Assembly (NCBI GenBank): GCA_023423655.1
Contig: JAFAFE010000007.1
Location: forward strand, 186,001 to 250,000
Reading direction: 5' to 3'
Origin: Pseudomonadota bacterium
GTDB taxonomy: Bacteria > Pseudomonadota > Alphaproteobacteria > Sphingomonadales > Sphingomonadaceae
Length of the DNA stretch: 64,000 bases
The notes under the pieces were generated by a model, which was not told where the DNA came from, ran no database searches, and saw only the letters and a program-made list of their open reading frames with translations. Every line of letters begins with the position of its first letter. The stretch's first letter is position 1. This document shows, piece by piece, positions 34,544 through 42,287 of this stretch. The translations under genes were made by a program, and so were the position numbers.

Positions 34544-35811
34544 TTGCGATCCCTTTCGCTGATGGCTTGCGCGCATTGTTCCTGAAGATGCCAAGGCATA
34601 TCCTCGAACACATCTTCAAACATGGTTTCAAACGGCTGGTGCATACCATGCCCCAAAATGCCGTTCTTTTCAGCTTCTTTGCCCGCAGACTTCACAAGTT
34701 CTGCAAGCTCCAGATCCATCGCGGCATGGCGTTCTTCGTCCCACAGGCCTTCACCGATAAGATGCGCCTTCAACCGCGCAATCGGGTCGCCGAGCGGCCA
34801 GGCGCTGCGTTCATCGGCGCTGCGATAGGCGCTGGGGTCATCCGAGGTCGAATGGCCCTCGGCGCGGTAGCTGAAATGCTCGATAAGCGTCGGGCCCTGA
34901 TTGGTGCGCGCCCGCTCTGCTGCCCATTGGGTTGCGGCATAAACAGCGAGCGCGTCATTGCCGTCGATACGCAAGCCCACAATGCCATAGCCGATGCCGC
35001 GCGCGGCAAAGGTGGTGCGCTCTGCCCCGGCAAAACCGGAGAAGGAGGAAATCGCCCATTGGTTGTTAACGACATTGAAGATGACCGGCGCATTATAAAC
35101 AGTCGCAAAGGTGAGCGCGCTGTGGAAATCGCCTTCTGCGGTCGACCCTTCGCCGCACCATACCGATGCAATCTTGCTGTCGCCCTTGGCCGCGCTCGCC
35201 ATCGCATAGCCGACCGCTTGCGGATATTGGGTCGCAAGGTTGCCGGAGATGGAGAAAAAGCCATAATCCTTGGCCGAATACATGATCGGCAATTGGCGGC
35301 CTTTGAGCGCATCGCCCTTGTTCGAATAAATCTGGTTGATCATGTCGACAATCGGATAATCGCGCGCGATTAAAATGCCTTGCTGGCGATAGCTTGGAAA
35401 GAACATATCGTCGCGGTCCATCGCCATCGTCGCGGCGACCGCAATCGCCTCTTCGCCGGTGCATTTCATATAGAAGCTGGTTTTGCCCTGACGCTGCGCG
35501 CGATACATACGGTCGTCAAACGCGCGGACCAGCGCCATATAGCGCAACATCGCAAGCTTTTCGTCCGCCGACAGACGCGGATCCCACGGGCCGACCGGCT
35601 TGCCGCTCTCATCCAGCACGCGGATGAGGCTATAGGCAAGATCATGCACGTCGCTCGGCTTTGCATTTTCCGCCGGGCGCGGCACCGACCCTGCGGGCGG
35701 GATGACGATGTCACTGAAATCCGCCTCGTCGCCGGGACGGAAGCGGGGTTCGGGAACGTGCAGCGACAAAGGCGGCAAATTGCTCCGCGGGCGCGTATGC
35801 GAATCAGGCAT
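34528..35811 (-). CDS. bkdA1: Branched-chain 2-oxoacid dehydrogenase E1 alpha
   Basis: Alpha chain of the E1 component, which decarboxylates branched-chain 2-oxo acids. The thiamine-diphosphate motif G-E-G-S-T-A-E-G-D, ending in N-N-Q-W-A-I-S about 30 residues on, is present, as is the phosphorylation-loop-like H-S-T-S-D-D. The start is the ATG at 35811, with AGAGGA seven bases upstream; a TTG two codons earlier is less likely. Product 427 residues, with a 45-residue proline-rich leader typical of Bkd-type E1alpha. Confidence 0.92.
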   Translation of the reverse strand: MPDSHTRPRSNLPPLSLHVPEPRFRPGDEADFSDIVIPPAGSVPRPAENAKPSDVHDLAYSLIRVLDESGKPVGPWDPRLSADEKLAMLRYMALVRAFDDRMYRAQRQGKTSFYMKCTGEEAIAVAATMAMDRDDMFFPSYRQQGILIARDYPIVDMINQIYSNKGDALKGRQLPIMYSAKDYGFFSISGNLATQYPQAVGYAMASAAKGDSKIASVWCGEGSTAEGDFHSALTFATVYNAPVIFNVVNNQWAISSFSGFAGAERTTFAARGIGYGIVGLRIDGNDALAVYAATQWAAERARTNQGPTLIEHFSYRAEGHSTSDDPSAYRSADERSAWPLGDPIARLKAHLIGEGLWDEERHAAMDLELAELVKSAGKEAEKNGILGHGMHQPFETMFEDVFEDMPWHLQEQCAQAISERDRKWQKK

Positions 35812-35973
35812 CGGCAATCCTCTCGAACGAATGGCTTTTTACCGGTTCCACGCCCTTTCCGGCCCGAACCGCGCACATTCGATTATTACAACATTATGTT
35901 ATTTTATTTCAAACCACTTCAAAACACAAGCCGGGTGATACCCGGCGCTCCACCACCATAAACCGCAACAAAT

Positions 35974-36918
35974 TCAGACCGCTACCGGCGCACTGATAGG
36001 CGCTTGCGGCTGGTAATTCTCGACCGCGAAATCCTCGATTTTATAGTCGAAAATCGAGTCCGGCTTGCGCTTTATCCTCAGCTTGGGCGCGCCTTGCGGC
36101 GTGCGCGCCAACTGCTCTTCGACAAGGCTTTCATGATTAAGATACAGATGAACGTCGCCCCCGTTCCAAACCACCTCATGCGCCTCCAGATTGCATTGCT
36201 GCGCAAGCATCCGCGTGAGGAGGCTGAGCCCGAAAATATTGAACGCAAACCCAAGGCCCAAGTCACAACTGCGCTGGAACAAAAGCCCCGACAATTTATT
36301 GCCCGCGACATGGAATTGGTAAGTCATATGGCATGGCGGCAAGGCCATCCCGTCCAGTTCGGCCACATTCCATCCGGTAAAAATATGCCGCCGCGATCCC
36401 GGATTGGTGGTGAGGCTTTTCACAAGCTCGGCAATCTGATTGATGCCATGTTCGGTCCGCACATAATGGCCTTCATCGCCAAGCGCGACATAGCGCGGCC
36501 AATTAACCCATTGCGCGCCATAGACCGGCCCCAAATCACCCCAGGCTTTGGCAAAATCCTCCTCCGCCAATATTCTGGCTTCAAACGCATCGCGGCCAAT
36601 CTCTTCGCCGGTTTCGCGCCGATAACGGTCGAGCGGCCAGTCGGTCCAGATATGGACGCCTTGTTCGACCAAAGGCTTGATATTGGTGTTGCCGGTCAAA
36701 AACCACAGCATCTCGCGCGCCGCGACCTTCCAGTAAACCCGCTTGGTGGTGAGCAAGGGGATGGCGTCCTCAGCCAAGGAAAAGCGCATTGTCGCGCCGA
36801 AAATAGAGCGCGTGCCCACACCTGTGCGGTCGACCCGTTCATCCCCTTGCGTCCAGATGCGGCGCATCAGGTCCAGATATTGATCTTCATAATGCGGCAG
36901 GGGCGTATGGTCCGGCAA
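35974..36918 (-). CDS. thyA: Thymidylate synthase
   Basis: Makes dTMP from dUMP with methylene-THF. The 314-residue protein shows Y-L-D-L-M-R-R-I-W, D-R-T-G-V-G-T-R-S-I-F-G, the active-site A-L-P-P-C-H-M-T-Y-Q-F, and the ligand motif R-S-C-D-L-G-L-G-F-A-F-N. The start is a TTG with AAGGA eight bases before it; the next in-frame ATG would cut into the conserved first helix. A GCCGGGTgatACCCGGC hairpin lies 28 bases downstream of E1alpha's region and upstream of the thyA stop side. Confidence 0.94.
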   Translation of the reverse strand: MPDHTPLPHYEDQYLDLMRRIWTQGDERVDRTGVGTRSIFGATMRFSLAEDAIPLLTTKRVYWKVAAREMLWFLTGNTNIKPLVEQGVHIWTDWPLDRYRRETGEEIGRDAFEARILAEEDFAKAWGDLGPVYGAQWVNWPRYVALGDEGHYVRTEHGINQIAELVKSLTTNPGSRRHIFTGWNVAELDGMALPPCHMTYQFHVAGNKLSGLLFQRSCDLGLGFAFNIFGLSLLTRMLAQQCNLEAHEVVWNGGDVHLYLNHESLVEEQLARTPQGAPKLRIKRKPDSIFDYKIEDFAVENYQPQAPISAPVAV

Positions 36919-37034
36919 CGGGCGAATCCTTGGGGCTTAGAGGTTAGCTTGCAACGCTATAGATCAATGCCTTGCCCGACAAGCCGCACAGCCTTGGCTT
37001 GCATTTGCGGCAACCAAGGCTTTTAGTGGTACGC

Positions 37035-37448
37035 ATGTCCGCCATTGCGCCCCTTTCCCCGCCTATCGCCGATCCCGCAGAACAGCATATGATCGGCATC
37101 GTCGATATATTCGCGACCGAAGCCTTGCGCGCGCAGGATAAGGAGCAGATGATTGTTGCAGGCTTTAACGCCAGCGGCACGTTGAAACATTGGTTGATGC
37201 TTGACGGTGCGTCCGACAAAATCCTGTTCGATATAGATTATCTCGGCTCGGTGCTGGCAGATCCCGACTGCCATTATCTGGCGATTGCGCATAACCACCC
37301 GTCCGGCGATCCGTATCCGAGCCGTGCCGATATGCGCACAACGCGGCATTTGGCGGACTTATGCAATGAAACAGGCGTGAAGCTGGTCGAACATATCATC
37401 GTCGGGAGCACGGAAAATCACCATATTTTCTGCCAGCAGTCCGGATAA
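37035..37448 (+). CDS. Stand-alone JAB (RadC-type) domain protein
   Basis: A 137-residue protein that is only the JAB/MPN domain of the RadC family: A-H-N-H-P-S-G-D-P-Y-P-S-R-A-D is the metal motif, with a conserved H-I-I-V-G near the end. The helix-hairpin-helix half of full RadC is missing. Activity is unproven for the family. I start at the ATG at 37035 because upstream sequence is the divergent thyA promoter region. A full-length radC lies elsewhere in this window at 54895. Confidence 0.85.
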   Translation: MSAIAPLSPPIADPAEQHMIGIVDIFATEALRAQDKEQMIVAGFNASGTLKHWLMLDGASDKILFDIDYLGSVLADPDCHYLAIAHNHPSGDPYPSRADMRTTRHLADLCNETGVKLVEHIIVGSTENHHIFCQQSG

Positions 37449-37481
37449 AAGCCACGGAACCATAATTTTCGGATTTCGGGC

Positions 37482-37510
37482 TTGAAAGGTCCGGAAGGCG
37501 CTTCTATAGG
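37482..37510 (+). promoter_or_regulatory. Sigma70-type promoter of tRNA-Pro
   Basis: TTGAAA (37482-37487), a 17-base spacer and TATAGG (37505-37510), followed by a GC-rich discriminator ACGCGCC. It lies 43 bases before the tRNA-Pro gene in an otherwise gene-free gap. Confidence 0.68.
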
Positions 37511-37553
37511 ACGCGCCTTGCCTCGGTAGGTTGCCTCGCAACCAACCATCGGT

Positions 37554-37630
37554 CGGGGAGTAGCTCAGCCTGGTAGAGCACTGTCTTCGGGAGGCAGGGG
37601 CCGGAGGTTCGAATCCTCTCTCCCCGACCA
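37554..37630 (+). tRNA. tRNA-Pro (CGG)
   Basis: The 77-base gene begins CGGGGAGTAGCTCAG and ends CTCCCCGACCA, with CCA encoded. The anticodon arm is CTGTC-TTCGGGA-GGCAG, giving anticodon CGG for codon CCG. The T arm has GGTTCGAATCC. All four arms pair. Confidence 0.96.
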
Positions 37631-37651
37631 AATTCCTTATCATTATGCGTA

Positions 37652-37825
37652 TTACGTCAAGCCGCCTGCGCAGCGTTGGCTGAGATGGCCATGCGCATCA
37701 TTGACCGTCTTGAAATGAACGAGATCGAACAGGAGAACCGCGTAATCGGGCTGTAATCCGGCTTTGTCGAAATAATCGGCAAGCGCAGACGCTGCCCTTG
37801 CAGGAATTTTTATCCATTTTTGGGA
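37652..37825 (-). pseudogene. GGDEF (diguanylate cyclase) gene remnant
   Basis: On the minus strand about 57 codons remain open, and a stretch reads A-V-L-L-F-D-L-V-H-F-K-T-V-N-D-A-H-G-H, which matches the first conserved block of GGDEF domains (L-x-D-x-D-x-F-K-x-x-N-D-x-x-G-H). The GG(D/E)EF signature itself and the rest of the domain are absent, and no start lies in front except by reading through the tRNA-Ser gene. It is wedged between tRNA-Pro and tRNA-Ser. This is a broken fragment, not a working enzyme. Confidence 0.7.
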
Positions 37826-37827
37826 AG

Positions 37828-37917
<90 letters not shown>

Positions 37918-38085
37918 GCAGAGGTCCGGTAAGAACGTTATTTTTCGCTCTCCCGTGGGTCGGAAGCGGGGCCATTAGCGCATGATTTTGATGTTGCCAA
38001 GCCCTAGATGTGCGATAACCACCATTTCCTGCGGCCCCTCCTTTACACCCCTTGCAGCACCGCGCTTTCCGCTTACATTGAGAGT

Positions 38086-38469
38086 ATGAGTTCCAGTTAC
38101 AAAGACTTGCACATGACAGGGCTTGGCCATGAGGCCGTGCCGATGATGACCAGCGCCCGCTTTGCGATTGGCGATATTGTGCGCCACAAAATGTTCGATT
38201 TTCGCGGCGTGATTTTCGATGTCGACCCGATTTTTTCCAATGACGAGGAATGGTATCAATCCATCCCCGAACAGATCAGGCCGGACAAGAACCAGCCTTA
38301 TTACCATCTGCTCGCGGAAGGCGACGAGGGCAGCTATACGGCCTATGTGAGCCAGGGCAATCTGGTCGCGGACGCAGAATCAGGGCCGGTCTATCACCCC
38401 GAACTCAAGGATTTGTTCGACGCCTATCGCAACGGACGCTATCCGCTCAAATCCATCCATAAGCACTAG
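38086..38469 (+). CDS. hspQ: Heat shock protein HspQ / hemimethylated-DNA-binding YccV-like protein
   Basis: A 127-residue protein of the HspQ family, with F-A-I-G-D-I-V-R-H-K-M-F-D-F-R-G-V-I-F-D-V-D-P near residues 25-45 and Q-P-Y-Y-H-L-L-A near 70-77. In E. coli HspQ helps degrade DnaA and modulates Lon; that role is not shown here. The start is uncertain: ATG at 38086 (GAGA close upstream) was chosen, while ATGs at 38113 and 38143 would also keep the domain. Confidence 0.85.
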   Translation: MSSSYKDLHMTGLGHEAVPMMTSARFAIGDIVRHKMFDFRGVIFDVDPIFSNDEEWYQSIPEQIRPDKNQPYYHLLAEGDEGSYTAYVSQGNLVADAESGPVYHPELKDLFDAYRNGRYPLKSIHKH

Positions 38470-38490
38470 GACTGGTGAGGAGCGAAAGCG

Positions 38491-39339
38491 TCAGGCTTTC
38501 AGCTTCCAGCCCGATTTGAGCAGCATATAGCAGGCCAATGCCAGCACAATATTGACCGCGAGCAATACGCCCGCGCCGAGCAGGACGGGCGAGTCCGCTC
38601 GGCCGATAAAGCCGTAGCGAAAGCCTGAAATCACATAGAAAAACGGATTGGCATGGCTGATTGCGGCAAAGGTCGGCGCAAGGCGGTCGACCGAATAGAA
38701 AGTGCCGGAAAGGAGCGACAAAGGGGCCACCACAAAATTGGTGACCGCCGCGGCATGGTCGAACTTTTCCGCCCAGATGGAGGTCATCACGCCCAGAAAA
38801 CCGAGCATTGCCGAGCCCAACAGGCCGAACACGATAACCGCCCAAAGATGCTTGGGGGTTACATGGACGCCGGGCCACACGGCCATCACTATCCATACCG
38901 CAAAGCCGACCAATATGGCGCGCGTCACCGCGGCTCCCACCAGCGCCGCCAGCAATTCGGTCACCGAAATCGGCGGCATCAGATAGTCAACAATCGTCCC
39001 CTGCATCTTGCCGACAAGCAGCGCGAAGCTGGAATTGGCAAAGCTGTTCTGCATCATCCCCATGACGATCAGCCCCGGCGCGATAAAATCGGCAAAGGAT
39101 GCGCCCAATATCTCACCGCCACGATGCCCCATCGCCACGGTGAAAATCACCAGATAAAGCAATGTGGTGACTGCGGGCGCCCAGATTGTCTGGAGTTGCA
39201 CCTTGAAAAAGCGCCGCACTTCTTTGCGGTATAGTGCAATCATCCCCGCCCAGTTGACCGAACGGATCACCGGAACACCGGGTTCGCTGCGAATTCTTGA
39301 AATATTTTCGGCAGGTGGCGGGGTGATTTTCATGTCCAT
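38491..39339 (-). CDS. ABC-2 type transporter permease
   Basis: A 282-residue inner-membrane permease with six hydrophobic segments after about 45 polar residues, and the ABC-2 pattern F-I-A-P-G-L-I-V-M-G-M-M-Q-N. Related permeases move drugs, polysaccharides or lipids. The usual ATPase partner is not next to it on either side. I chose the ATG at 39339 (AGG upstream); the longer frame runs into the gcrA promoter region and carries unlikely residues. Confidence 0.88.
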   Translation of the reverse strand: MDMKITPPPAENISRIRSEPGVPVIRSVNWAGMIALYRKEVRRFFKVQLQTIWAPAVTTLLYLVIFTVAMGHRGGEILGASFADFIAPGLIVMGMMQNSFANSSFALLVGKMQGTIVDYLMPPISVTELLAALVGAAVTRAILVGFAVWIVMAVWPGVHVTPKHLWAVIVFGLLGSAMLGFLGVMTSIWAEKFDHAAAVTNFVVAPLSLLSGTFYSVDRLAPTFAAISHANPFFYVISGFRYGFIGRADSPVLLGAGVLLAVNIVLALACYMLLKSGWKLKA

Positions 39340-39509
39340 GCACGGGTGCCTATCGGCTGGAATAAGGAACCGCAAGCCACTATACAGTCTATAGTGGAAA
39401 TCCCGAACATTAGTCCCTATATCGCCCCTATCAAATTTCATGGTGCATTGCGGCATCCGTTCACGGACGCCTTTGCGCCTCACTTCAAAAGATGAAAGTC
39501 ATATAGCCG

Positions 39510-40196
39510 ATGTCCTGGACCGACGAGCGCATCAACCAGTTGAAAACGATGTGGGAAAAAGGCCTGACCGCCAGCCAGATTGCCGAAGAACTTGGCGGCG
39601 TGAGCCGTAATGCGGTGATCGGCAAGGCGCACCGCCTTGGCCTCAAATCGCGCCCGTCGCCGGTCAAGGCCGCCGAAGCGAAAAAGAAAGCCGCGCCCGC
39701 GCCCAAGGCTCCCGCGCCTGCAAAGGCGGCCAAGCCAGCCGCGCCCCGCCCTGCCCCCGAACCGCGCGAGCGCGTCGAGCGCCCTGCCCCTCAAGCCGCA
39801 AGCCCTTCCGCACCTGCCGGAGACAATGTCCAGCCTTTCCCGACGGGACGCAGCGATATGCCGCGCATCGTGTCGGTCGGCCCCGGCGGCTTTTTGCGCC
39901 AAGGCCCCGGCGAACAGCAAGCGCCGATTCCGCCCGCGCCGCCGCGTCGTCTGGTCCCCGCCAAGCCCTCGCCCGAAATTGCCGACAAGACGAGCCTGCT
40001 CGATCTGACCGACCGCATCTGCAAATGGCCTATGGGGCATCCGGGCGAGCCGGACTTCCATTTCTGTGGCGAAGCGGTCAATCCGGGCTTTCCCTATTGC
40101 GTCGAACATTGCGGCCGCGCCTATCAGGCACAGCTTCCGCGCGGAACGCGCCGTCCGCCGCCGCCCATGCCCTTTGGCGGCCCGCGCGTCCGTTAA
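39510..40196 (+). CDS. gcrA: GcrA cell cycle regulator
   Basis: Alphaproteobacterial cell-cycle transcription factor that acts with sigma70 at GAnTC-methylated promoters. The N terminus M-S-W-T-D-E-R-I and the DNA-binding helix region S-R-N-A-V-I-G-K-A-H-R-L-G-L (residues 31-44) are diagnostic. A long Ala/Pro/Lys linker (about 50-150) leads to the C-terminal Cys/His-rich part C-K-W-P-M-G-H-P-G, then F-C-G and Y-C-x-x-H-C. Length 228. It is divergent from the ABC permease. Confidence 0.97.
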   Translation: MSWTDERINQLKTMWEKGLTASQIAEELGGVSRNAVIGKAHRLGLKSRPSPVKAAEAKKKAAPAPKAPAPAKAAKPAAPRPAPEPRERVERPAPQAASPSAPAGDNVQPFPTGRSDMPRIVSVGPGGFLRQGPGEQQAPIPPAPPRRLVPAKPSPEIADKTSLLDLTDRICKWPMGHPGEPDFHFCGEAVNPGFPYCVEHCGRAYQAQLPRGTRRPPPPMPFGGPRVR

Positions 40197-40307
40197 GGGA
40201 AATGCGTTAACGCATAAAGCACGGAAATCCGTTCTTTGCAGCTGCTGGGTTTCACTTTCGTTCTTGCCGCTTGCATGGGCGGCAAGCACGGGCTTATAGC
40301 ATAGCCC

Positions 40308-42287
40308 ATGTCCGACGATCTGTTTGCCGCCGCCCCCGCCACAAGTTCCGATTATGATGCTTCGGCCATCGAGGTATTGGAAGGGCTTGAGCCGGTCCGG
40401 CGGCGTCCGGGCATGTATATTGGCGGCATAGACGAGCGCGCGCTCCACCATCTTGCCGCCGAAGTCATCGACAATAGTATGGACGAAGCGGTGGCAGGCC
40501 ATGCCAGCCGCATCGAAATCACGCTGGAAGCCGGTAATAAGCTCACCGTGGTCGATAATGGCCGCGGGATTCCGGTCGATCCCCACCCCAAATTTCCCGG
40601 CAAGTCGGCGCTTGAAGTCATTATGACGACGCTCCATTCGGGCGGCAAGTTTGAAGGCAAGGCCTATGCGACTTCGGGCGGCTTACACGGCGTCGGCATC
40701 AGCGTGGTCAATGCGCTGTCGACTGAAACCGTCATCGAAGTGGCGCGCAACAAGGAATTATTCCGCCAGATTTTTTCGCGTGGGGCCGCGCAAGGCCCGC
40801 TCGAAAAAGTGAGCGCCGCCCCCAACCGGCGCGGCACCAGCGTTGCCTTCACGCCTGATCCTGAAATTTTCGGCGAAACCGCACGGTTCAAGCCGCAACG
40901 CCTTTACCGCCTTGCCCGCTCCAAAGCCTATTTATTTGCCGGGGTCGAAATCCGCTGGAAATGCGCGCCCGAACTGATTGGCGATGATACGCCGAGCGAG
41001 GCCGTATTCCAATTCCCCGGCGGCTTGGCCGACCATCTCGCCGAACAGCTAAAGGGGCGCGAGTGCGTCACCGCCGACGCTTTTTCGGGAACGCAGGAAT
41101 TTCCCGATGGCGCGGGCCGCGTCGAATGGGCGGTTGCCTGGCCGCTCTGGTCGGACGGCAGCTATAGCTGGTATTGCAACACCATCCCGACGCCCGATGG
41201 CGGCACCCATGAACAAGGCCTGCGCGGCGCGCTCACCAAAGGCATCCGCGCTTTTGGCGAATTGGTCGGCCAGAAAAAAGCCAAGGATATTACAACCGAA
41301 GATGTGATGACGGGGAGCGAATTGATGCTGTCCGTGTTCATCCGCGATCCGCAATTCCAGAGCCAGACCAAGGACCGCCTCACCTCGCCCGAAGCCGCGC
41401 GCTTGGTCGAAAACGCGATCCGCGACCATTTTGACCATTTTCTGTCGGATAATATGGAGCGCGGCAAGGCGCTGCTCGGCTATGTGCTGGAGCGTATGGA
41501 TGACCGCTTGCGCCGCAAGCAGGAGCGCGAGGTCAAGCGCAAGACCGCGACATCGGGCCGCAAGCTGCGCCTCCCCGGCAAGCTTACCGATTGTTCGGCT
41601 GACGACCCCGAAGGCACCGAAATCTTCATCGTTGAAGGCGATAGCGCGGGCGGCAGCGCCAAACAGGCGCGCGACCGCAAGACGCAGGCCATTCTTCCCA
41701 TTCGCGGCAAAATCCTCAATGTCGCATCGGCCACAGCGGATAAAATCCGCGCCAATAGCGAAATTGCCGATTTGACGCAGGCGCTCGGTTGCGGGACGCG
41801 CAAGGACTGTAATCCCGACCATTTACGCTATGAACGCATCATCATCATGACCGACGCGGACGTCGATGGCGCGCATATCGCGACCTTGCTCATGACCTTT
41901 TTCTTTCAGGAAATGCCGGAACTGGTGCGGCGCGGGCATCTCTATCTCGCGCAGCCGCCGCTGTACCGCCTGACCGCGGGTAACAAGAGCGTTTATGCGC
42001 GTGACGATGAACATCGCGCCGAGCTGGAAGAGACAATCTTCAAAGGCAAGAAGGTCGATGTGGGCCGCTTCAAGGGGCTGGGCGAAATGATGCCGCAACA
42101 GCTTAAAGAAACCACGATGAATCCCGAAACGCGCTCGCTCATCAAAATTACCTTGCCGCAGGAATATGAAGAACGCGCGGGCGTCAAGGATCTGGTCGAC
42201 CGGCTGATGGGTAAAAATCCGGAGCATCGCTTCCAGTTCATCCAGGCCAATGCCGCGACGTTGGACGAAGAGGCGATTGACGCATGA
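40308..42287 (+). CDS. parE: DNA topoisomerase IV subunit B
   Basis: ATPase subunit of the decatenating topoisomerase. The 659-residue protein has R-R-R-P-G-M-Y-I-G near residue 31, the GHKL ATP site (E-V-I-D-N-S-M-D-E-A and D-N-G-R-G-I-P-V), the TOPRIM motif E-G-D-S-A-G-G-S-A, and D-A-D-V-D-G-A-H-I. The length and the lack of the long gyrase insert favour ParE over GyrB. There is no Shine-Dalgarno site; instead a GGGCTtatagcatAGCCC hairpin ends at the ATG. Confidence 0.95.
   Translation: MSDDLFAAAPATSSDYDASAIEVLEGLEPVRRRPGMYIGGIDERALHHLAAEVIDNSMDEAVAGHASRIEITLEAGNKLTVVDNGRGIPVDPHPKFPGKSALEVIMTTLHSGGKFEGKAYATSGGLHGVGISVVNALSTETVIEVARNKELFRQIFSRGAAQGPLEKVSAAPNRRGTSVAFTPDPEIFGETARFKPQRLYRLARSKAYLFAGVEIRWKCAPELIGDDTPSEAVFQFPGGLADHLAEQLKGRECVTADAFSGTQEFPDGAGRVEWAVAWPLWSDGSYSWYCNTIPTPDGGTHEQGLRGALTKGIRAFGELVGQKKAKDITTEDVMTGSELMLSVFIRDPQFQSQTKDRLTSPEAARLVENAIRDHFDHFLSDNMERGKALLGYVLERMDDRLRRKQEREVKRKTATSGRKLRLPGKLTDCSADDPEGTEIFIVEGDSAGGSAKQARDRKTQAILPIRGKILNVASATADKIRANSEIADLTQALGCGTRKDCNPDHLRYERIIIMTDADVDGAHIATLLMTFFFQEMPELVRRGHLYLAQPPLYRLTAGNKSVYARDDEHRAELEETIFKGKKVDVGRFKGLGEMMPQQLKETTMNPETRSLIKITLPQEYEERAGVKDLVDRLMGKNPEHRFQFIQANAATLDEEAIDA

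Noticed and set aside
37359..37643. A minus-strand frame over tRNA-Pro
   Set aside because: G-E-R-G-F-E-P-P-A-P is the antisense translation of the tRNA T arm and anticodon arm, not a protein.
38491..39483. Longer N-terminal version of the ABC permease
   Set aside because: The extra 48 residues have no membrane or domain character and overlap the gcrA upstream region; the ATG at 39339 gives a typical permease start.
39480..40637. A 385-codon minus-strand frame over gcrA and the start of parE
   Set aside because: gcrA and parE are unmistakable; the frame is the complement of a Pro/Ala-rich linker.
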